This document shows positions 42,329 through 51,564 of a stretch of 64,000 nt of DNA, piece by piece. A program made the position numbers and the translations under genes. How positions within the stretch are numbered: the stretch's first letter is position 1; each line of letters starts with the position of its first letter. A model generated the notes under the pieces. It worked only from the letters and a program-made list of their open reading frames with translations. It was not told the origin of the DNA and ran no database searches. The DNA comes from Promicromonospora thailandica (lineage in GTDB: Bacteria > Actinomycetota > Actinomycetes > Actinomycetales > Cellulomonadaceae), in contig NZ_JAMTCS010000002.1 of assembly GCF_024171955.1 (NCBI RefSeq), forward strand, positions 297,300 through 361,299, given 5' to 3'.

Positions 42329-43794
42329 GCGCGGGGTTCGTCGCGGTCGACCTCGGCGCGACGTCGGGCCGGGTCATGCTCGGCGTGCTCGACGGCGGCC
42401 GGGTCGAGCTGGTCGAGTGCGGCCGCTTCGCCAACGGCCCGGTGGACTCCGGCGCCGGCCTGCGGTGGGACGTCGAGGCGCTGTGGGCGGGCGTCCTGGA
42501 CGGCCTGCGCGCCGCGGGCACGCTGGCGGCGCGGACGGGGGTGAAGGTCCGGGGTGTCGGCGTGGACTCGTGGGCGATCGACCACGGGCTGCTCGCCCGG
42601 GACGGCGAGCTCGTGGCGGACCCCTGGTGCTACCGCGACCCCCGGACCGAGGGCGTGGCCGAGCGGGTGTACGAGCACGTGCCGTTCGACCGGCACTACG
42701 CCGTCAACGGCCTGCAGCACCTGCCGTTCACCACGGAGTTCCAGCTCGTGGCGGGGGCCGACGGCGGGCCGGGCGCGGCCGAGTGGGCGCACGCCGACCG
42801 GCTGCTGCTCGTACCCGACCTGATCACGTACCGCCTCACCGGGCGGCAGGTCGCCGAGGTGACGAACGCGTCCACGACGGGGCTCCTCGACGTGCGCACG
42901 CGGGCCTGGTCCGACGAGCTGCTGACCCTGCTCGGCACGCGGTACCCGCCGCTGGCCCGGCTGCGCGGTCTGCTTCCCGACCTCGTGGAGCCGGGAGCCG
43001 CCGTCGGACCCCTCACCGACGCCGTCCGCGCGGCGACGGGCCTCGGCCCCGTCCCGGTCTTCGCGGTGGCCTCCCACGACACCGCGTCCGCGGTGGTCGG
43101 CACGCCCCTGCCGGACGACGGCAGCGCCGCGTACATCTCCTCCGGCACCTGGTCCCTGGTGGGCGTGGAGCTGCCCGGCCCGGTGCTGACCGCGGCCGGC
43201 CGCGCGGCGAACTTCACCAACGAGCTCGGCGTCGACGGCACGGTCCGCTACCTGCGCAACGTCATGGGCCTGTGGATTCTGGACGAGTGCGTCCGGGAGT
43301 GGACCGTGGACGCCGCGCGCGGCGACGGCCCGCCCGTCGACCTCACCGAGCTGCTCGACGCGGCCGCCGCCGAACCGGGCGGCCGGTGCCTCCTGACCGT
43401 GGACGGCGACGAGTACCTGGCCCCCGGTGACATGCCCGCCCGGGTGCGGGCCGCCATCGACCGGTCCGGGGCGGACGTGCCGGGCACGCGGGCCGCCCTG
43501 GCCCGGGTGGTCCTCGACAGCCTGGCCGAGGCGTACGCGCGCGTGGTCCGGCAGGCGGGCGAGCTGGCCGGCACCGAGGTCCGGGCCGTGCACGTGGTGG
43601 GCGGCGGTTCGCAGAACGACCTGCTGAACCGGCTCACGGCCCGGGCCACCGGGCTGCCCGTCGTGGCGGGCCCCGCGGAGGCGACGGCGCTCGGCAACGT
43701 GCTGGTCCAGGCGCGCGCGTCGGGCGCCGGACCGCGCACGCTCGCCGGGCTGCGCGAGGTGGTGCGCGCAAGCACGGAGCTGCGCGTGTTCTGA
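42325..43794 (+). CDS. rhaB: L-rhamnulokinase
   Basis: FGGY-family sugar kinase of 489 aa that phosphorylates L-rhamnulose at O1. The ATP/Mg motif VAVDLGATSGRVMLG is at residues 6-20, the catalytic base is in VDSWAIDHGLL, and ISSGTWSLVG and VVGGGSQNDLLNRL are the family's later motifs. Length agrees with RhaB. The ATG overlaps the RhaEW stop by 4 bp. Its product feeds the aldolase in the preceding gene. A deleted secreted-glycosidase remnant follows 54 bp downstream. Confidence 0.94.
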   Translation: MSAGFVAVDLGATSGRVMLGVLDGGRVELVECGRFANGPVDSGAGLRWDVEALWAGVLDGLRAAGTLAARTGVKVRGVGVDSWAIDHGLLARDGELVADPWCYRDPRTEGVAERVYEHVPFDRHYAVNGLQHLPFTTEFQLVAGADGGPGAAEWAHADRLLLVPDLITYRLTGRQVAEVTNASTTGLLDVRTRAWSDELLTLLGTRYPPLARLRGLLPDLVEPGAAVGPLTDAVRAATGLGPVPVFAVASHDTASAVVGTPLPDDGSAAYISSGTWSLVGVELPGPVLTAAGRAANFTNELGVDGTVRYLRNVMGLWILDECVREWTVDAARGDGPPVDLTELLDAAAAEPGGRCLLTVDGDEYLAPGDMPARVRAAIDRSGADVPGTRAALARVVLDSLAEAYARVVRQAGELAGTEVRAVHVVGGGSQNDLLNRLTARATGLPVVAGPAEATALGNVLVQARASGAGPRTLAGLREVVRASTELRVF

Positions 43795-43848
43795 ACCGAG
43801 GGTTCTTTCTGCAGGGCCGAGTGTGCACCTCCGAGTGGAAGGAAGACC

Positions 43849-44077
43849 ATGTCATCGAACGACGACGTCCGACGTCCCTGGCTCCGAGCACTTCTCGCGG
43901 CGGCGACCGCCGTCGGCATCACGGTGGGCGCGGCGCCTGCCGGGCCCGCGGCCGTGGCGTCCGCGAGCCCCGGCACCGCCCCGCTCCCGGGGCGAGGCGC
44001 GGTACCTCGGGGTCCGGGACGGCGTCGCGGTGTACGAGGTGGGTTCGGGCGAGACGCGGTTCGAGCCGGTGCGCTGA
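43849..44077 (+). pseudogene. Remnant of a secreted glycosidase, probably alpha-L-rhamnosidase
   Basis: A good ribosome site (GGAAGGAAG) and ATG 43849 start a convincing signal peptide, MSSNDDVRRPWLRALLAAAT and onward to about residue 40. Soon after, near 43975-44010, the meaningful frame changes by +1, and the rest reads RYLGVRDGVAVYEVGSGETR, FEPVR, stop at 44077. That ending resembles the last strands of bacterial GH78 alpha-L-rhamnosidases (...EVGSG-y-F...). The simplest reading is that a gene of perhaps 2-3 kb lost everything between signal peptide and C-terminus. Its place directly after rhamnulokinase supports a rhamnosidase. The family assignment rests on about 25 residues and is tentative. 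The +1 frame could alternatively be expressed as a tiny peptide. Confidence 0.62.
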
Positions 44078-44096
44078 GGCGGGCGCGTGGCTCGGC

Positions 44097-45263
44097 CTAC
44101 GTCGACGAGCGGACCAGCAGGTGGGGGCTCAGCTCCACGCGGTGCACGGGCCGGTCGTCGCCGCCGCGCAGCCGGCGCGTGAGCAGGTCGACCGCGCCCG
44201 CACCGATCGTGGCCTTCGGCGGTCGCACGGCCGTGAGCGGGGGGTCGGCGAGGCCGGCCACCTCGTCGTCGTAGGCGACCACCGCCAGGTCCGCGGGCAC
44301 GCGCACGCCGCGCTCCTGGGCCTGCTCGACCAGGGAGATCGCCTCCCGGTCGGAGTGGACCAGGAGTGCGGTGGCGCCGGACTCCGCGCACGCGTCCAGC
44401 ACCGCGGCGGCGTCGCCGGACCAGCCGGGGTCGGACAGCGGCACCGTCCCGCGGTCGAGGACCACGTCGAGCCCCCGCTCCTCGGCGACCGCGAGGAACC
44501 CGCGCCGCACGGCGGCCGAGGTGGGGCTGGTCCGGGCCGTCACGAGGCCCACGCGCCGGTGCCCGCGGTCGGCGAGGTGCCGGGCGGCCGTACCCGAACC
44601 CAGCGCATGGTCGGTGGCCACGGACTCCAGGGGCTCCCGGTACGGCCCGGCCGCCAGGCGGCGCTCCATCAGCACCACCGGGAGGCCCAGCCCGGCGAGC
44701 CAGTCGGCCAGCTCGGTCGCCTCGGGTCCCTCGACGGGAGGCGCCACGAGCAGGCCGTCGACCCCGGCCCCGCCCTCGTCGCCCACGAGGGCCGCGAGCT
44801 GGTGCCGGATCTGGTCGACGTCGTACGAGCCGCCCCGCAGGATGAGGCGCGCCCACCCGTGCGCGGCCGCTCGCGCGCCGCGGATCACCTCGGGCCAGTA
44901 GTAGTCGAGCGACGGCACGACCATGCCGATCGTCGGCTGCGCGTCGTCCGCGAAGGAGCCCTCGGGGAGGGCGACGGCGGTCGGGACCACGGTGTGGGCG
45001 CCCAGGCCCGCGCCGGCGGCCCGGCCGGCCCCGGTGCCCTGACCCCCGGCAGAGGTCCCTGCGTCGCGCGCCGGGATGCGGGCGCCGCCGTGCACCTTCT
45101 CCAGCGTGCCGTCGGCGACGAGCAGGGCCAGGTCGCGCCGCACCGTCACGGGCGTCACGCCGAGCCAGCGCGACAGGTCGGTCACCCGTGCCGAGCCGGT
45201 CTCGCGCACCCGTGCGACCAGGCGCGCGCGACGTTCGCTCGGGAGCGGCGCTTCGTGGGTCAT
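44097..45263 (-). CDS. Hybrid regulator: DeoR-type HTH with LacI-type sensor domain
   Basis: Regulator of 388 aa with a DeoR-type winged helix (RLVARVRETGSARVTDLSRW, then VTPVTVRRDLALL, residues 13-50) joined by a Gly/Ala-rich linker (65-90) to a LacI-type periplasmic-binding sensor domain (105-388; IGMVVPSLDYYWPEVIRGA). Such hybrids occur in actinobacterial sugar clusters. AGGAGG precedes the ATG, which overlaps the stop of the heparinase-like gene by 4 bp, so both are one transcript. It probably controls itself and the divergent operon starting at 47.3 kb. The ligand would be a sugar from the pathway. Confidence 0.88.
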   Translation of the reverse strand: MTHEAPLPSERRARLVARVRETGSARVTDLSRWLGVTPVTVRRDLALLVADGTLEKVHGGARIPARDAGTSAGGQGTGAGRAAGAGLGAHTVVPTAVALPEGSFADDAQPTIGMVVPSLDYYWPEVIRGARAAAHGWARLILRGGSYDVDQIRHQLAALVGDEGGAGVDGLLVAPPVEGPEATELADWLAGLGLPVVLMERRLAAGPYREPLESVATDHALGSGTAARHLADRGHRRVGLVTARTSPTSAAVRRGFLAVAEERGLDVVLDRGTVPLSDPGWSGDAAAVLDACAESGATALLVHSDREAISLVEQAQERGVRVPADLAVVAYDDEVAGLADPPLTAVRPPKATIGAGAVDLLTRRLRGGDDRPVHRVELSPHLLVRSST

Positions 45264-47149
45264 CCAACCTCCTGCTGTGCGGACCCGGTGGGTCTCATGG
45301 TCACCCGGAACGTGCCTGTCGGCGGCTCTGTGCGCGCCGTGAGCCGCAACCGCGTCAGGTGCCCGCCCCAGACGGCCGACAGCTCGGGATCGTCCAGCTC
45401 GCGCACGTCGAGCGCGGCGTCGACGACCCCAGGGTCCCAGGTGATCGCGAGCGTGCGGGGCGATCCGTCGTCGGTGGGTGCGAACCGGACGAGCGCCCGG
45501 CCGGGCTCGAGGACGACGTCACCGGCGAGCAGCCAGTGCCAGGCCGTCGGCCCGGCCGCGGTCGGTGCGTCGGCCGGGCCCGGTGCGGTCGCGGGGGAGA
45601 ACTGCCAGGTGTCCTCGACGGTGACCGTCTCGGCGGCCCGGTCGAGCACCACCTCCCGCCACCAGTGCTCCAGCCCTCCGACGGCATAGGCGCCGCCCAG
45701 ATCCATCCGCGCCGCCCAGCGACCCGGGTCCGCGTCGTTCCCCGCCGAGAACGACCTCGCGGCGAACTCGCGGCCCGGGACCTGCTCCACGCCGCGCACC
45801 CGGGGCACGTTGTGCCAGTCTCCCCGCACCACCCACAGGTCGTAGCGGTCCGGCCCGAAGGTGCCTGCGCGGTAGGTCGGCTTGCCGGCGTCGACCACCA
45901 CGGGCACGCCGTCGAGGGCCACGACCACCGAACCGACGTCCACGTGGTTGTGGTTCTCGTCGTTGTGCCCGCCCTTGACCGCGACGGCCGGCCCGCGGGT
46001 GGACCCGGCGGCCGTGCGGGCGACGGCCACGCCCGTCGCCGGGAACGCCGCCTGGTCCACGAGCGGGGGCGTGGCCGGGGGCTCGTCGCCCCAGGGCGCG
46101 GTGAGCAGGCCCACGGCCCGGGGCAGCGAGGAGCGTTCGTCGAACAGGCTGCCGGGCTGCCCGCGGTACGACGCCGCGTGCCGGGCCGCGGCGTCGTCAC
46201 CCACCCGCAGCGCCCACGCGTGCACCACGTTCCAGGGCCAGGTCGACAGCGGGCGCGCGGCCCCGTCGGCGACGTTGACGTACCAGTCGCCGCCCAGGTG
46301 CATGGAGTGCGGGAAGGCGACGGTCGCCCGGATCCGGTCCAGTGCCTCGGCAGCCGGCGCGATGCCCGCGAACGCGAGGAGGTCCTGGGCCTCCAGCGCC
46401 CGGGCCGCGCCCTGCCACCAGTAGTGGTAGCCCTCGTCGACCCCGCCGTCGTCCGGCAGGGCGGCCCAGTACGCCGCGATGCCCTCGGCGACGAGCGCCG
46501 TGGTCGCCCACCGGCGCACCGGGTCATCCTCCAGCGCGAGGTTCGCGGCGAGCACGTTGCCCTGGATCCACGGGCTCCAGTTCATGATCGGGTGGTCCAC
46601 GCCCAGCCACCACCAGTCCCGGCGGTCGGTGAACGGCCGCAGCACCCGGACCCGCGCCTCGTGCCGCACACGCCTTCGGACGCCCGGGGCCCGCTGGTCG
46701 AGCACCGGACCGAGCAGGTGGTCGACCCACGCGAGCTGGGCCGCGACCTCGCCGGCCCCGAGGTCGAGGTACGGCTCGGTGACGACGGGCGTGACGTCAC
46801 CGCGCCGTTCGTGCGCGTCGTCGTGCGCGGCCCAGCACCAGGTGGACTGCTCGCACAGGAGCACCACCCCGTCGACGACCTCGTCGACGTGGTCGGTGGT
46901 GGGGTCGGCCAGCGCCGCCAGGGTGGCCCGGGTCAGGCGGGCGTGGCGGGCGGCGACCTGCGACTCGTAGGCGGTCCGGTCGCCGTCCCGGAAGAACCGG
47001 GCGTACTGCGAGGTGAGGGCCTGCGGCCACGGCGTGCCCCGCTCGGCGTCCGCCCTGGCGAGCGCGGGTGCCAGGGCCCCGGTCACACCGCCGGAGGTCC
47101 AGAAGTCCCGGTCGGTGACGTCGGGGGCGGGCAGGGACGTCGTCGTCAT
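45260..47149 (-). CDS. Heparinase II/III-like polysaccharide lyase, cytosolic
   Basis: Protein of 629 aa without signal peptide. An N-terminal alpha/alpha toroid (residues 50-340) carries HPIMNWSPWIQGNVLAANLAL, with the Asn-Trp and His region typical of alginate/heparin lyases. A C-terminal beta-sandwich begins near residue 370 with the heparinase II/III hallmark GGHNDENHNHVDVGS. ATG 47149 with GGAGG is chosen over ATG 47161. Cytosolic location implies action on imported acidic oligosaccharides, as for exo-type PL15/PL17-like enzymes. It is divergent from a 2-hydroxyacid dehydrogenase/DUF2264/transporter operon. I cannot assign a PL family or substrate. Confidence 0.85.
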   Translation of the reverse strand: MTTTSLPAPDVTDRDFWTSGGVTGALAPALARADAERGTPWPQALTSQYARFFRDGDRTAYESQVAARHARLTRATLAALADPTTDHVDEVVDGVVLLCEQSTWCWAAHDDAHERRGDVTPVVTEPYLDLGAGEVAAQLAWVDHLLGPVLDQRAPGVRRRVRHEARVRVLRPFTDRRDWWWLGVDHPIMNWSPWIQGNVLAANLALEDDPVRRWATTALVAEGIAAYWAALPDDGGVDEGYHYWWQGAARALEAQDLLAFAGIAPAAEALDRIRATVAFPHSMHLGGDWYVNVADGAARPLSTWPWNVVHAWALRVGDDAAARHAASYRGQPGSLFDERSSLPRAVGLLTAPWGDEPPATPPLVDQAAFPATGVAVARTAAGSTRGPAVAVKGGHNDENHNHVDVGSVVVALDGVPVVVDAGKPTYRAGTFGPDRYDLWVVRGDWHNVPRVRGVEQVPGREFAARSFSAGNDADPGRWAARMDLGGAYAVGGLEHWWREVVLDRAAETVTVEDTWQFSPATAPGPADAPTAAGPTAWHWLLAGDVVLEPGRALVRFAPTDDGSPRTLAITWDPGVVDAALDVRELDDPELSAVWGGHLTRLRLTARTEPPTGTFRVTMRPTGSAQQEVG

Positions 47150-47186
47150 GCGCACCTCCATGGTGAGTGCCTCGATGTTTGAAAAT

Positions 47187-47270
47187 GATCGTAGAGCAAC
47201 TCTTCGAACACTGCCAGGGGGTTGCCAAGGCGGCGGCGCTGGGCTTCAATGGGCGACCAGCGGATCGTAG
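47187..47270. promoter_or_regulatory. Divergent promoter region with repeated GATCGTAG boxes
   Basis: The 184-bp gap between the heparinase-like and dehydrogenase genes has the same 8-mer GATCGTAG at 47187-47194 and 47263-47270, 76 bp apart, each in an AT-richer context near a start region. These could be half-sites for the DeoR/LacI hybrid. Promoter boxes are not clear. Confidence 0.4.
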
Positions 47271-47333
47271 TTGATCGGAATTGTTCGTCTGGACGATCGG
47301 GCGGAACACGACTCGACGGAGAGGAGCGCGGTG

Positions 47334-48356
47334 GTGCGCCGACCTGAGGCCCTGCTCGTCATGGACGACCGGGCGCGGAGCATGCAGTTCGGTCCCGACG
47401 AGGACGCCCGGCTGCGCGCGCTCGCGACCCTGGGTGATCCCGTGCGCGTGACGGCCTACGACACGCCGGAGGCCAAGGAGCGCCTGGCGGACGTCGAGGT
47501 GCTCGTCACCTCCTGGGGCGCGCCCCGGATCACCTCCGAGGTGCTGGACCTGGCGCCTCGGCTGCGGGCGGTGCTGCACTGCGCGGGCACGGTCCGGCCC
47601 CTGGTGTCGGACGCCGTCTGGGACCGTGGGCTGGTCGTGACGAACGCGGTGGCCGAGAACGCGGTGCCGGTGGCCGAGTTCACGGTGGCCGCCATCTTCA
47701 TGGCGGGCAAGAAGGCCCCGTTCCTCGCGAACGTCGCCCGCACGCGGCGTGCCGACTGGTCCTTCGTCGACGAGCACGGCGTGCTGTCCAACCGGGACCG
47801 GACGGTCGGCGTCGTGGGCTTCTCGCGGACCGGGCGGCAGGTCGTCGCCCGGCTCACGACGCCGGGCACGGGCCCCGAGACGCGCGAGATCCTCGTCGCG
47901 GACCCCTACGCCGACCCGTCCGACGTCGCCGCGGCCGGCGCGCGGCTGGTGTCGCTCGACGAGCTGCTGACCGCGTCGGGCATCGTGACGCTGCACGCCC
48001 CGGAGCTGCCCTCGACCCGTAAGCTGATCGGCGCCCGCGAGCTGGCGCTCATGCCGGACGGGGCCACGCTGATCAACACCGCGCGCGGCGCCGTCGTGGA
48101 CACCGCGGCGCTGGAGCGCGAGTGCGCCGCGGGCCGCCTCTACGCGATGCTCGACGTCACCGACCCCGAGCCGCTGCCGGCGTCGTCGGTGCTGTACGAC
48201 CTGCCGAACGTCATGATCACGCCGCACGTCGCGGGCTCGCTGGGCACGGAGGCGCGCCGCATGACGGTGGCCGCGCTCGACGAGCTCGAGCGGTACGCGC
48301 GGGGCGAGACGCTCCGCAGCCTCGTCACCCGCGCGGACATGGAGTTCGTCGCATGA
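47334..48356 (+). CDS. D-isomer-specific 2-hydroxyacid dehydrogenase
   Basis: NAD(H)-dependent dehydrogenase of 340 aa. The nucleotide-binding loop is VGVVGFSRTGRQV (a variant of GxGxxG), with the active-site Arg in NTARGAVVD, the Glu in DVTDPEPLP and the catalytic His in TPHVAGSLG. It reduces a 2-keto acid or oxidises a D-2-hydroxyacid. Two GTG codons (47331, 47334) follow GAGAGGAG; 47334 has the better spacing. It opens the operon with DUF2264, a CUT1 transporter and DUF624, so a sugar-acid substrate is likely (inference). Confidence 0.88.
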   Translation: MRRPEALLVMDDRARSMQFGPDEDARLRALATLGDPVRVTAYDTPEAKERLADVEVLVTSWGAPRITSEVLDLAPRLRAVLHCAGTVRPLVSDAVWDRGLVVTNAVAENAVPVAEFTVAAIFMAGKKAPFLANVARTRRADWSFVDEHGVLSNRDRTVGVVGFSRTGRQVVARLTTPGTGPETREILVADPYADPSDVAAAGARLVSLDELLTASGIVTLHAPELPSTRKLIGARELALMPDGATLINTARGAVVDTAALERECAAGRLYAMLDVTDPEPLPASSVLYDLPNVMITPHVAGSLGTEARRMTVAALDELERYARGETLRSLVTRADMEFVA

Positions 48357-50206
48357 CCGCCGACCGCGTTTGGCTCGCCGGCTACGCCGACCGGCTCCTG
48401 TCCGCCGTGCGGCCCTACGCCTCGCCGAGCGGCTCGCTCGTCACGCTCCCCGGCACCCCGGGTGGGTACGGCACCGCGGTGGACGGCCTGGAGGGGTACG
48501 CCCGCACGCTCCTGCTGGCTGGCTTTCGGCTCGCCGGGGAGGGCGGCGCCGATCCGACGGGCCTGGCCGAGCGCTACGCCGCCGGACTGGCCGCGGGCGT
48601 CGACCCCGCCCACCCGGAGCGCTGGACGCGGCCCGACGAGCACGGGCAGGCCAAGGTCGAGGCCGCCTCGCTCGCCCTGATCCTCGACCTCACGCGGCCC
48701 TGGATCTGGGACCGGCTCTCGCCCACGGCGCAGCAGCAGACGGTCGACTACCTCGGCACGGTCGTCGGCGACGACGACTACCCCGACAACAACTGGGTCT
48801 GGTTCCGGATCGTCGTCGAGACGTTCCTGCGGTCGGTCGGCGGACCCTTCTCCGCGGACGACGTCGCCCGGGACCTCGCGGCCCACGACCGGTTCCGGCG
48901 CCCGGACGGCTGGTTCGCCGACGGGCCCGAGCGCAGCTTCGACCACTACGCGGGCTGGGCCCTGCACCTGTACCCGACCCTGTGGGCGCGGATGTCCGGC
49001 GCCGCCGAGGTCGCGTCGGCGGCGGGTGACGACCTGGCCGCCCGCGCGGCGACCGACCGCGAGCACCTGGCCCGCTTCCTGGACGACGCCCTGGCGCTGG
49101 TCGGCTCCGACGGCTCCCCGCTGCTGCAGGGGCGCAGCCTCACCTACCGCTTCGCGGCCGCAGCGCCCTTCTGGGCCGGTGCCGTCGCGGGTGTCGGCCG
49201 GCCGGGGCAGCTCCGCGCGGCCGCGATGCGCGTCGTGCGGCACTTCGCGTCCCACGGCGTCCCGGGTGACGACGGCCTGCTGACCCTGGGCTGGCACCAC
49301 CCGTGGCGCCCGATCGCGCAGCGGTACAGCGGCACCGGATCGCCGTACTGGGCCAGCAAGGGCCTGCTCGGGCTGGCCCTGCCCGCGTCGCACGACGTGT
49401 GGACGGCGCCCGCCGAGCCGCTCCCGGTGGACGACGGCGACGTGCTCGCCGTCGCGACCGGGCCGGGCTGGGCGATCAGCGCCACGCGCGAGGACGGCAT
49501 CGTGCGCGTGATCAACCACGGCACCGACCACGCGCTGCCGGGGTCCGACGTCGCCGACTCGCCGCTCTACGCGCGGCTGGGCTACTCGACCGCGACCTCC
49601 CCGCTCCTGGACGCGACGGGCTGGGCGGCACCGCTCGACCAGTCGGTGGTGCTGCTGGACGCAGCGGACCGGGCGACCCACCGCACGGGCTTCGTCCCGC
49701 TCGACGTCCCGGCCGTCGGCACCGGTGTGGCCCTCGGTTCGGTCGCCGAGGCCCACTGGGTCGACCAGGACCCGACCGTGCCCGACCACGGCTCCGGCCG
49801 GCCCGGCACCGCGATCGCGGCGGGGCGGATCACCACCGTCTCCGTCGTCCGCGGGGCGTGGGAGGTCCGGCTGGTGCGGGTCGAGGAGCCGGCCGGCGCC
49901 GCGGCGGCGCTGCGGATCGGCGGCTGGGCCGCCGGTCCCGGCCTCGCCTCTACGCTGGTTCCCCTGCTCGGCGAGGTCGCACCGGTGAGCGGCGAGACCA
50001 CCGCCGCCGACGCCACACCGCTCGCGGGCCCCACGACCACGCCCTGGCTGCGCTACGCCCCCGTGCCCGAGGGCTGGCTCGCCGTCGGCGTCCACCTCGA
50101 ACGCACCGGCCCGGCCGCCGGACGGCGGCCGCAGCTCGACCTCGTCCCCGGCCGCGTCGTCGTGACGTGGCCGGACGGCGGACAGACCACGGCAACCCTG
50201 CCCTGA
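48353..50206 (+). CDS. DUF2264-family protein, putative carbohydrate-active enzyme
   Basis: Cytosolic protein of 617 aa with a DUF2264 helical domain, residues about 1-350, probably an alpha/alpha toroid; characteristic stretches are GYGTAVDGLEGYARTLLL, DNNWVWFRIVVETFL, DGWFADGPERSFDHYAGWAL and SRQ-type SLTYRFAAAAPFWAGA. Residues 380-617 form beta strands. The fold and aromatic-rich clefts resemble glycoside hydrolases and lyases acting on oligosaccharides, but no activity is established to my knowledge. The ATG overlaps the dehydrogenase stop by 4 bp, and a small hairpin separates the gene from the binding-protein gene. With the heparinase-like enzyme it probably processes the imported substrate. 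Confidence 0.85.
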   Translation: MTADRVWLAGYADRLLSAVRPYASPSGSLVTLPGTPGGYGTAVDGLEGYARTLLLAGFRLAGEGGADPTGLAERYAAGLAAGVDPAHPERWTRPDEHGQAKVEAASLALILDLTRPWIWDRLSPTAQQQTVDYLGTVVGDDDYPDNNWVWFRIVVETFLRSVGGPFSADDVARDLAAHDRFRRPDGWFADGPERSFDHYAGWALHLYPTLWARMSGAAEVASAAGDDLAARAATDREHLARFLDDALALVGSDGSPLLQGRSLTYRFAAAAPFWAGAVAGVGRPGQLRAAAMRVVRHFASHGVPGDDGLLTLGWHHPWRPIAQRYSGTGSPYWASKGLLGLALPASHDVWTAPAEPLPVDDGDVLAVATGPGWAISATREDGIVRVINHGTDHALPGSDVADSPLYARLGYSTATSPLLDATGWAAPLDQSVVLLDAADRATHRTGFVPLDVPAVGTGVALGSVAEAHWVDQDPTVPDHGSGRPGTAIAAGRITTVSVVRGAWEVRLVRVEEPAGAAAALRIGGWAAGPGLASTLVPLLGEVAPVSGETTAADATPLAGPTTTPWLRYAPVPEGWLAVGVHLERTGPAAGRRPQLDLVPGRVVVTWPDGGQTTATLP

Positions 50207-50220
50207 CCACACCCTCCGCG

Positions 50221-50242
50221 CCCGCGACCAGGACGTCGCGGG
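50221..50242. terminator. Small hairpin between DUF2264 and binding-protein genes
   Basis: Arms CCCGCGAC and GTCGCGGG enclose six bases, 14 bp after the DUF2264 stop and 26 bp before the next start codon. It may tune relative expression inside the operon rather than end it. Confidence 0.5.
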
Positions 50243-50268
50243 ACGGGATTACTCGAAGGAGAGTAGGA

Positions 50269-51564
50269 ATGAACCGCAAGATCATGAGCGCGGTCGGCGT
50301 CGCAGCCGCCGCGGCGCTGACCCTGACGGGGTGCGGCGGCGAGTCCGAGCCCGCGGCGGCGGACGGCCCCGTCACCCTGACCCTCGCCGGCTGGGACTTC
50401 GCGTCCACGCCGGAGTTCCAGACCCTCGCGGACGCCTACCACGAGGCGAACCCGGACGTCACCGTCGAGCTCAAGGAGTACCCGGCGGGCGACGACTACG
50501 ACACCGCCCTGACGGCGGACCTGGCCGCGGGTGCCGCGCCCGACGTCTTCATCGTCAAGAACCTGAAGAACTACGTCACGTTCACCGAGGGCGGCACGCT
50601 GCTCGACATCTCGGACGTGGCCGCCGAGCTCGACCCCGCCACCGGCGGCCTCGAGCCGATGGCGATCGACGGCGTCACCTACGCCGTGCCCTACCGTCAG
50701 GACTCGTGGCTCCTGTACTACAACAAGGAGCTGTTCGAGAAGGCCGGCGTCGACCTGCCCGACGGCTCCTGGACCTGGGACGACTACGCCGAGGCCGCGG
50801 AGCAGCTGACCGAGGGCATCGGCGAGAAGCAGGTCACCGGCACCTACCTGCACAGCTGGCAGTCGACCGTGCAGGGCTTCGCGCTCGCGCAGAGCGAGGG
50901 CGCCTCGCTCGACGGCGGCGACTTCTCCTTCCTCGCCCCCTACTACGAGCGTGTGCTGGCGATGCAGGACGCGGGCGCCCAGCCCTCGTACGCCACGGTC
51001 ACCACCAACGAGCTCACCTACCAGGCGCAGTTCGGCACCCAGAAGTCGGCGATGCTCCCCATGGGCTCCTGGTACATCGGCACGCTCGTCGCCGAGCAGG
51101 AGTCGGGCGCGGCCGACACGTTCGAGTGGGGCATCGCGCCCATCCCGCAGCTCGACGAGTCGACCACCGGCACCGAGAGCACGCCCGTCACGTTCGGCGA
51201 CCCGACGACCATGGGCATCAACGCCGGCATCGACGAGGCGAAGATCGAGACCGCCAAGGACTTCCTGACGTTCGCCGCCGGCCCGGACGGCGCCGCGGCG
51301 CTCGCCGGCATCGGCATCACGCCCGCCCTGATCGACGACGCGGTCGCCGACGCGATCTTCGGGCTGGAGGGCGTGCCGCAGGACGACCTGTCCCGCTTCG
51401 CCTACGCCACGCACGAGACGCTGCCGGAGAACCCGGTGGGCCAGAAGACGGCCGCGATCCAGACCATCCTGGGTGAGGCGCACTCGGCGATCATGTCCGA
51501 GTCCACGCCGGTGGACGAGGCGCTCGCCGAGGCCGAGGAGCGCGTCGCCAACGAGGTCGGCTGA
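50269..51564 (+). CDS. CUT1 sugar-binding lipoprotein
   Basis: Binding lipoprotein of 431 aa with lipobox LTGC (Cys22). The mature domain is a cluster-B sugar-binding fold (LAGWDFASTPEFQTLADAYH near the start; VPYRQDSWLLYYNKELFEKA in the hinge). GAAGGAGAG precedes the ATG. The next gene overlaps by one base. The ligand is presumed to be the acidic oligosaccharide processed by the heparinase-like and DUF2264 proteins. Confidence 0.92.
   Translation: MNRKIMSAVGVAAAAALTLTGCGGESEPAAADGPVTLTLAGWDFASTPEFQTLADAYHEANPDVTVELKEYPAGDDYDTALTADLAAGAAPDVFIVKNLKNYVTFTEGGTLLDISDVAAELDPATGGLEPMAIDGVTYAVPYRQDSWLLYYNKELFEKAGVDLPDGSWTWDDYAEAAEQLTEGIGEKQVTGTYLHSWQSTVQGFALAQSEGASLDGGDFSFLAPYYERVLAMQDAGAQPSYATVTTNELTYQAQFGTQKSAMLPMGSWYIGTLVAEQESGAADTFEWGIAPIPQLDESTTGTESTPVTFGDPTTMGINAGIDEAKIETAKDFLTFAAGPDGAAALAGIGITPALIDDAVADAIFGLEGVPQDDLSRFAYATHETLPENPVGQKTAAIQTILGEAHSAIMSESTPVDEALAEAEERVANEVG

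Noticed and set aside
43849-44274. Intact 141-aa secreted protein starting at 43849
   Set aside because: Beyond the signal peptide the frame becomes Arg/Gly-rich and runs antisense into the regulator gene; the sensible C-terminus is in another frame, so a deletion remnant is more likely.
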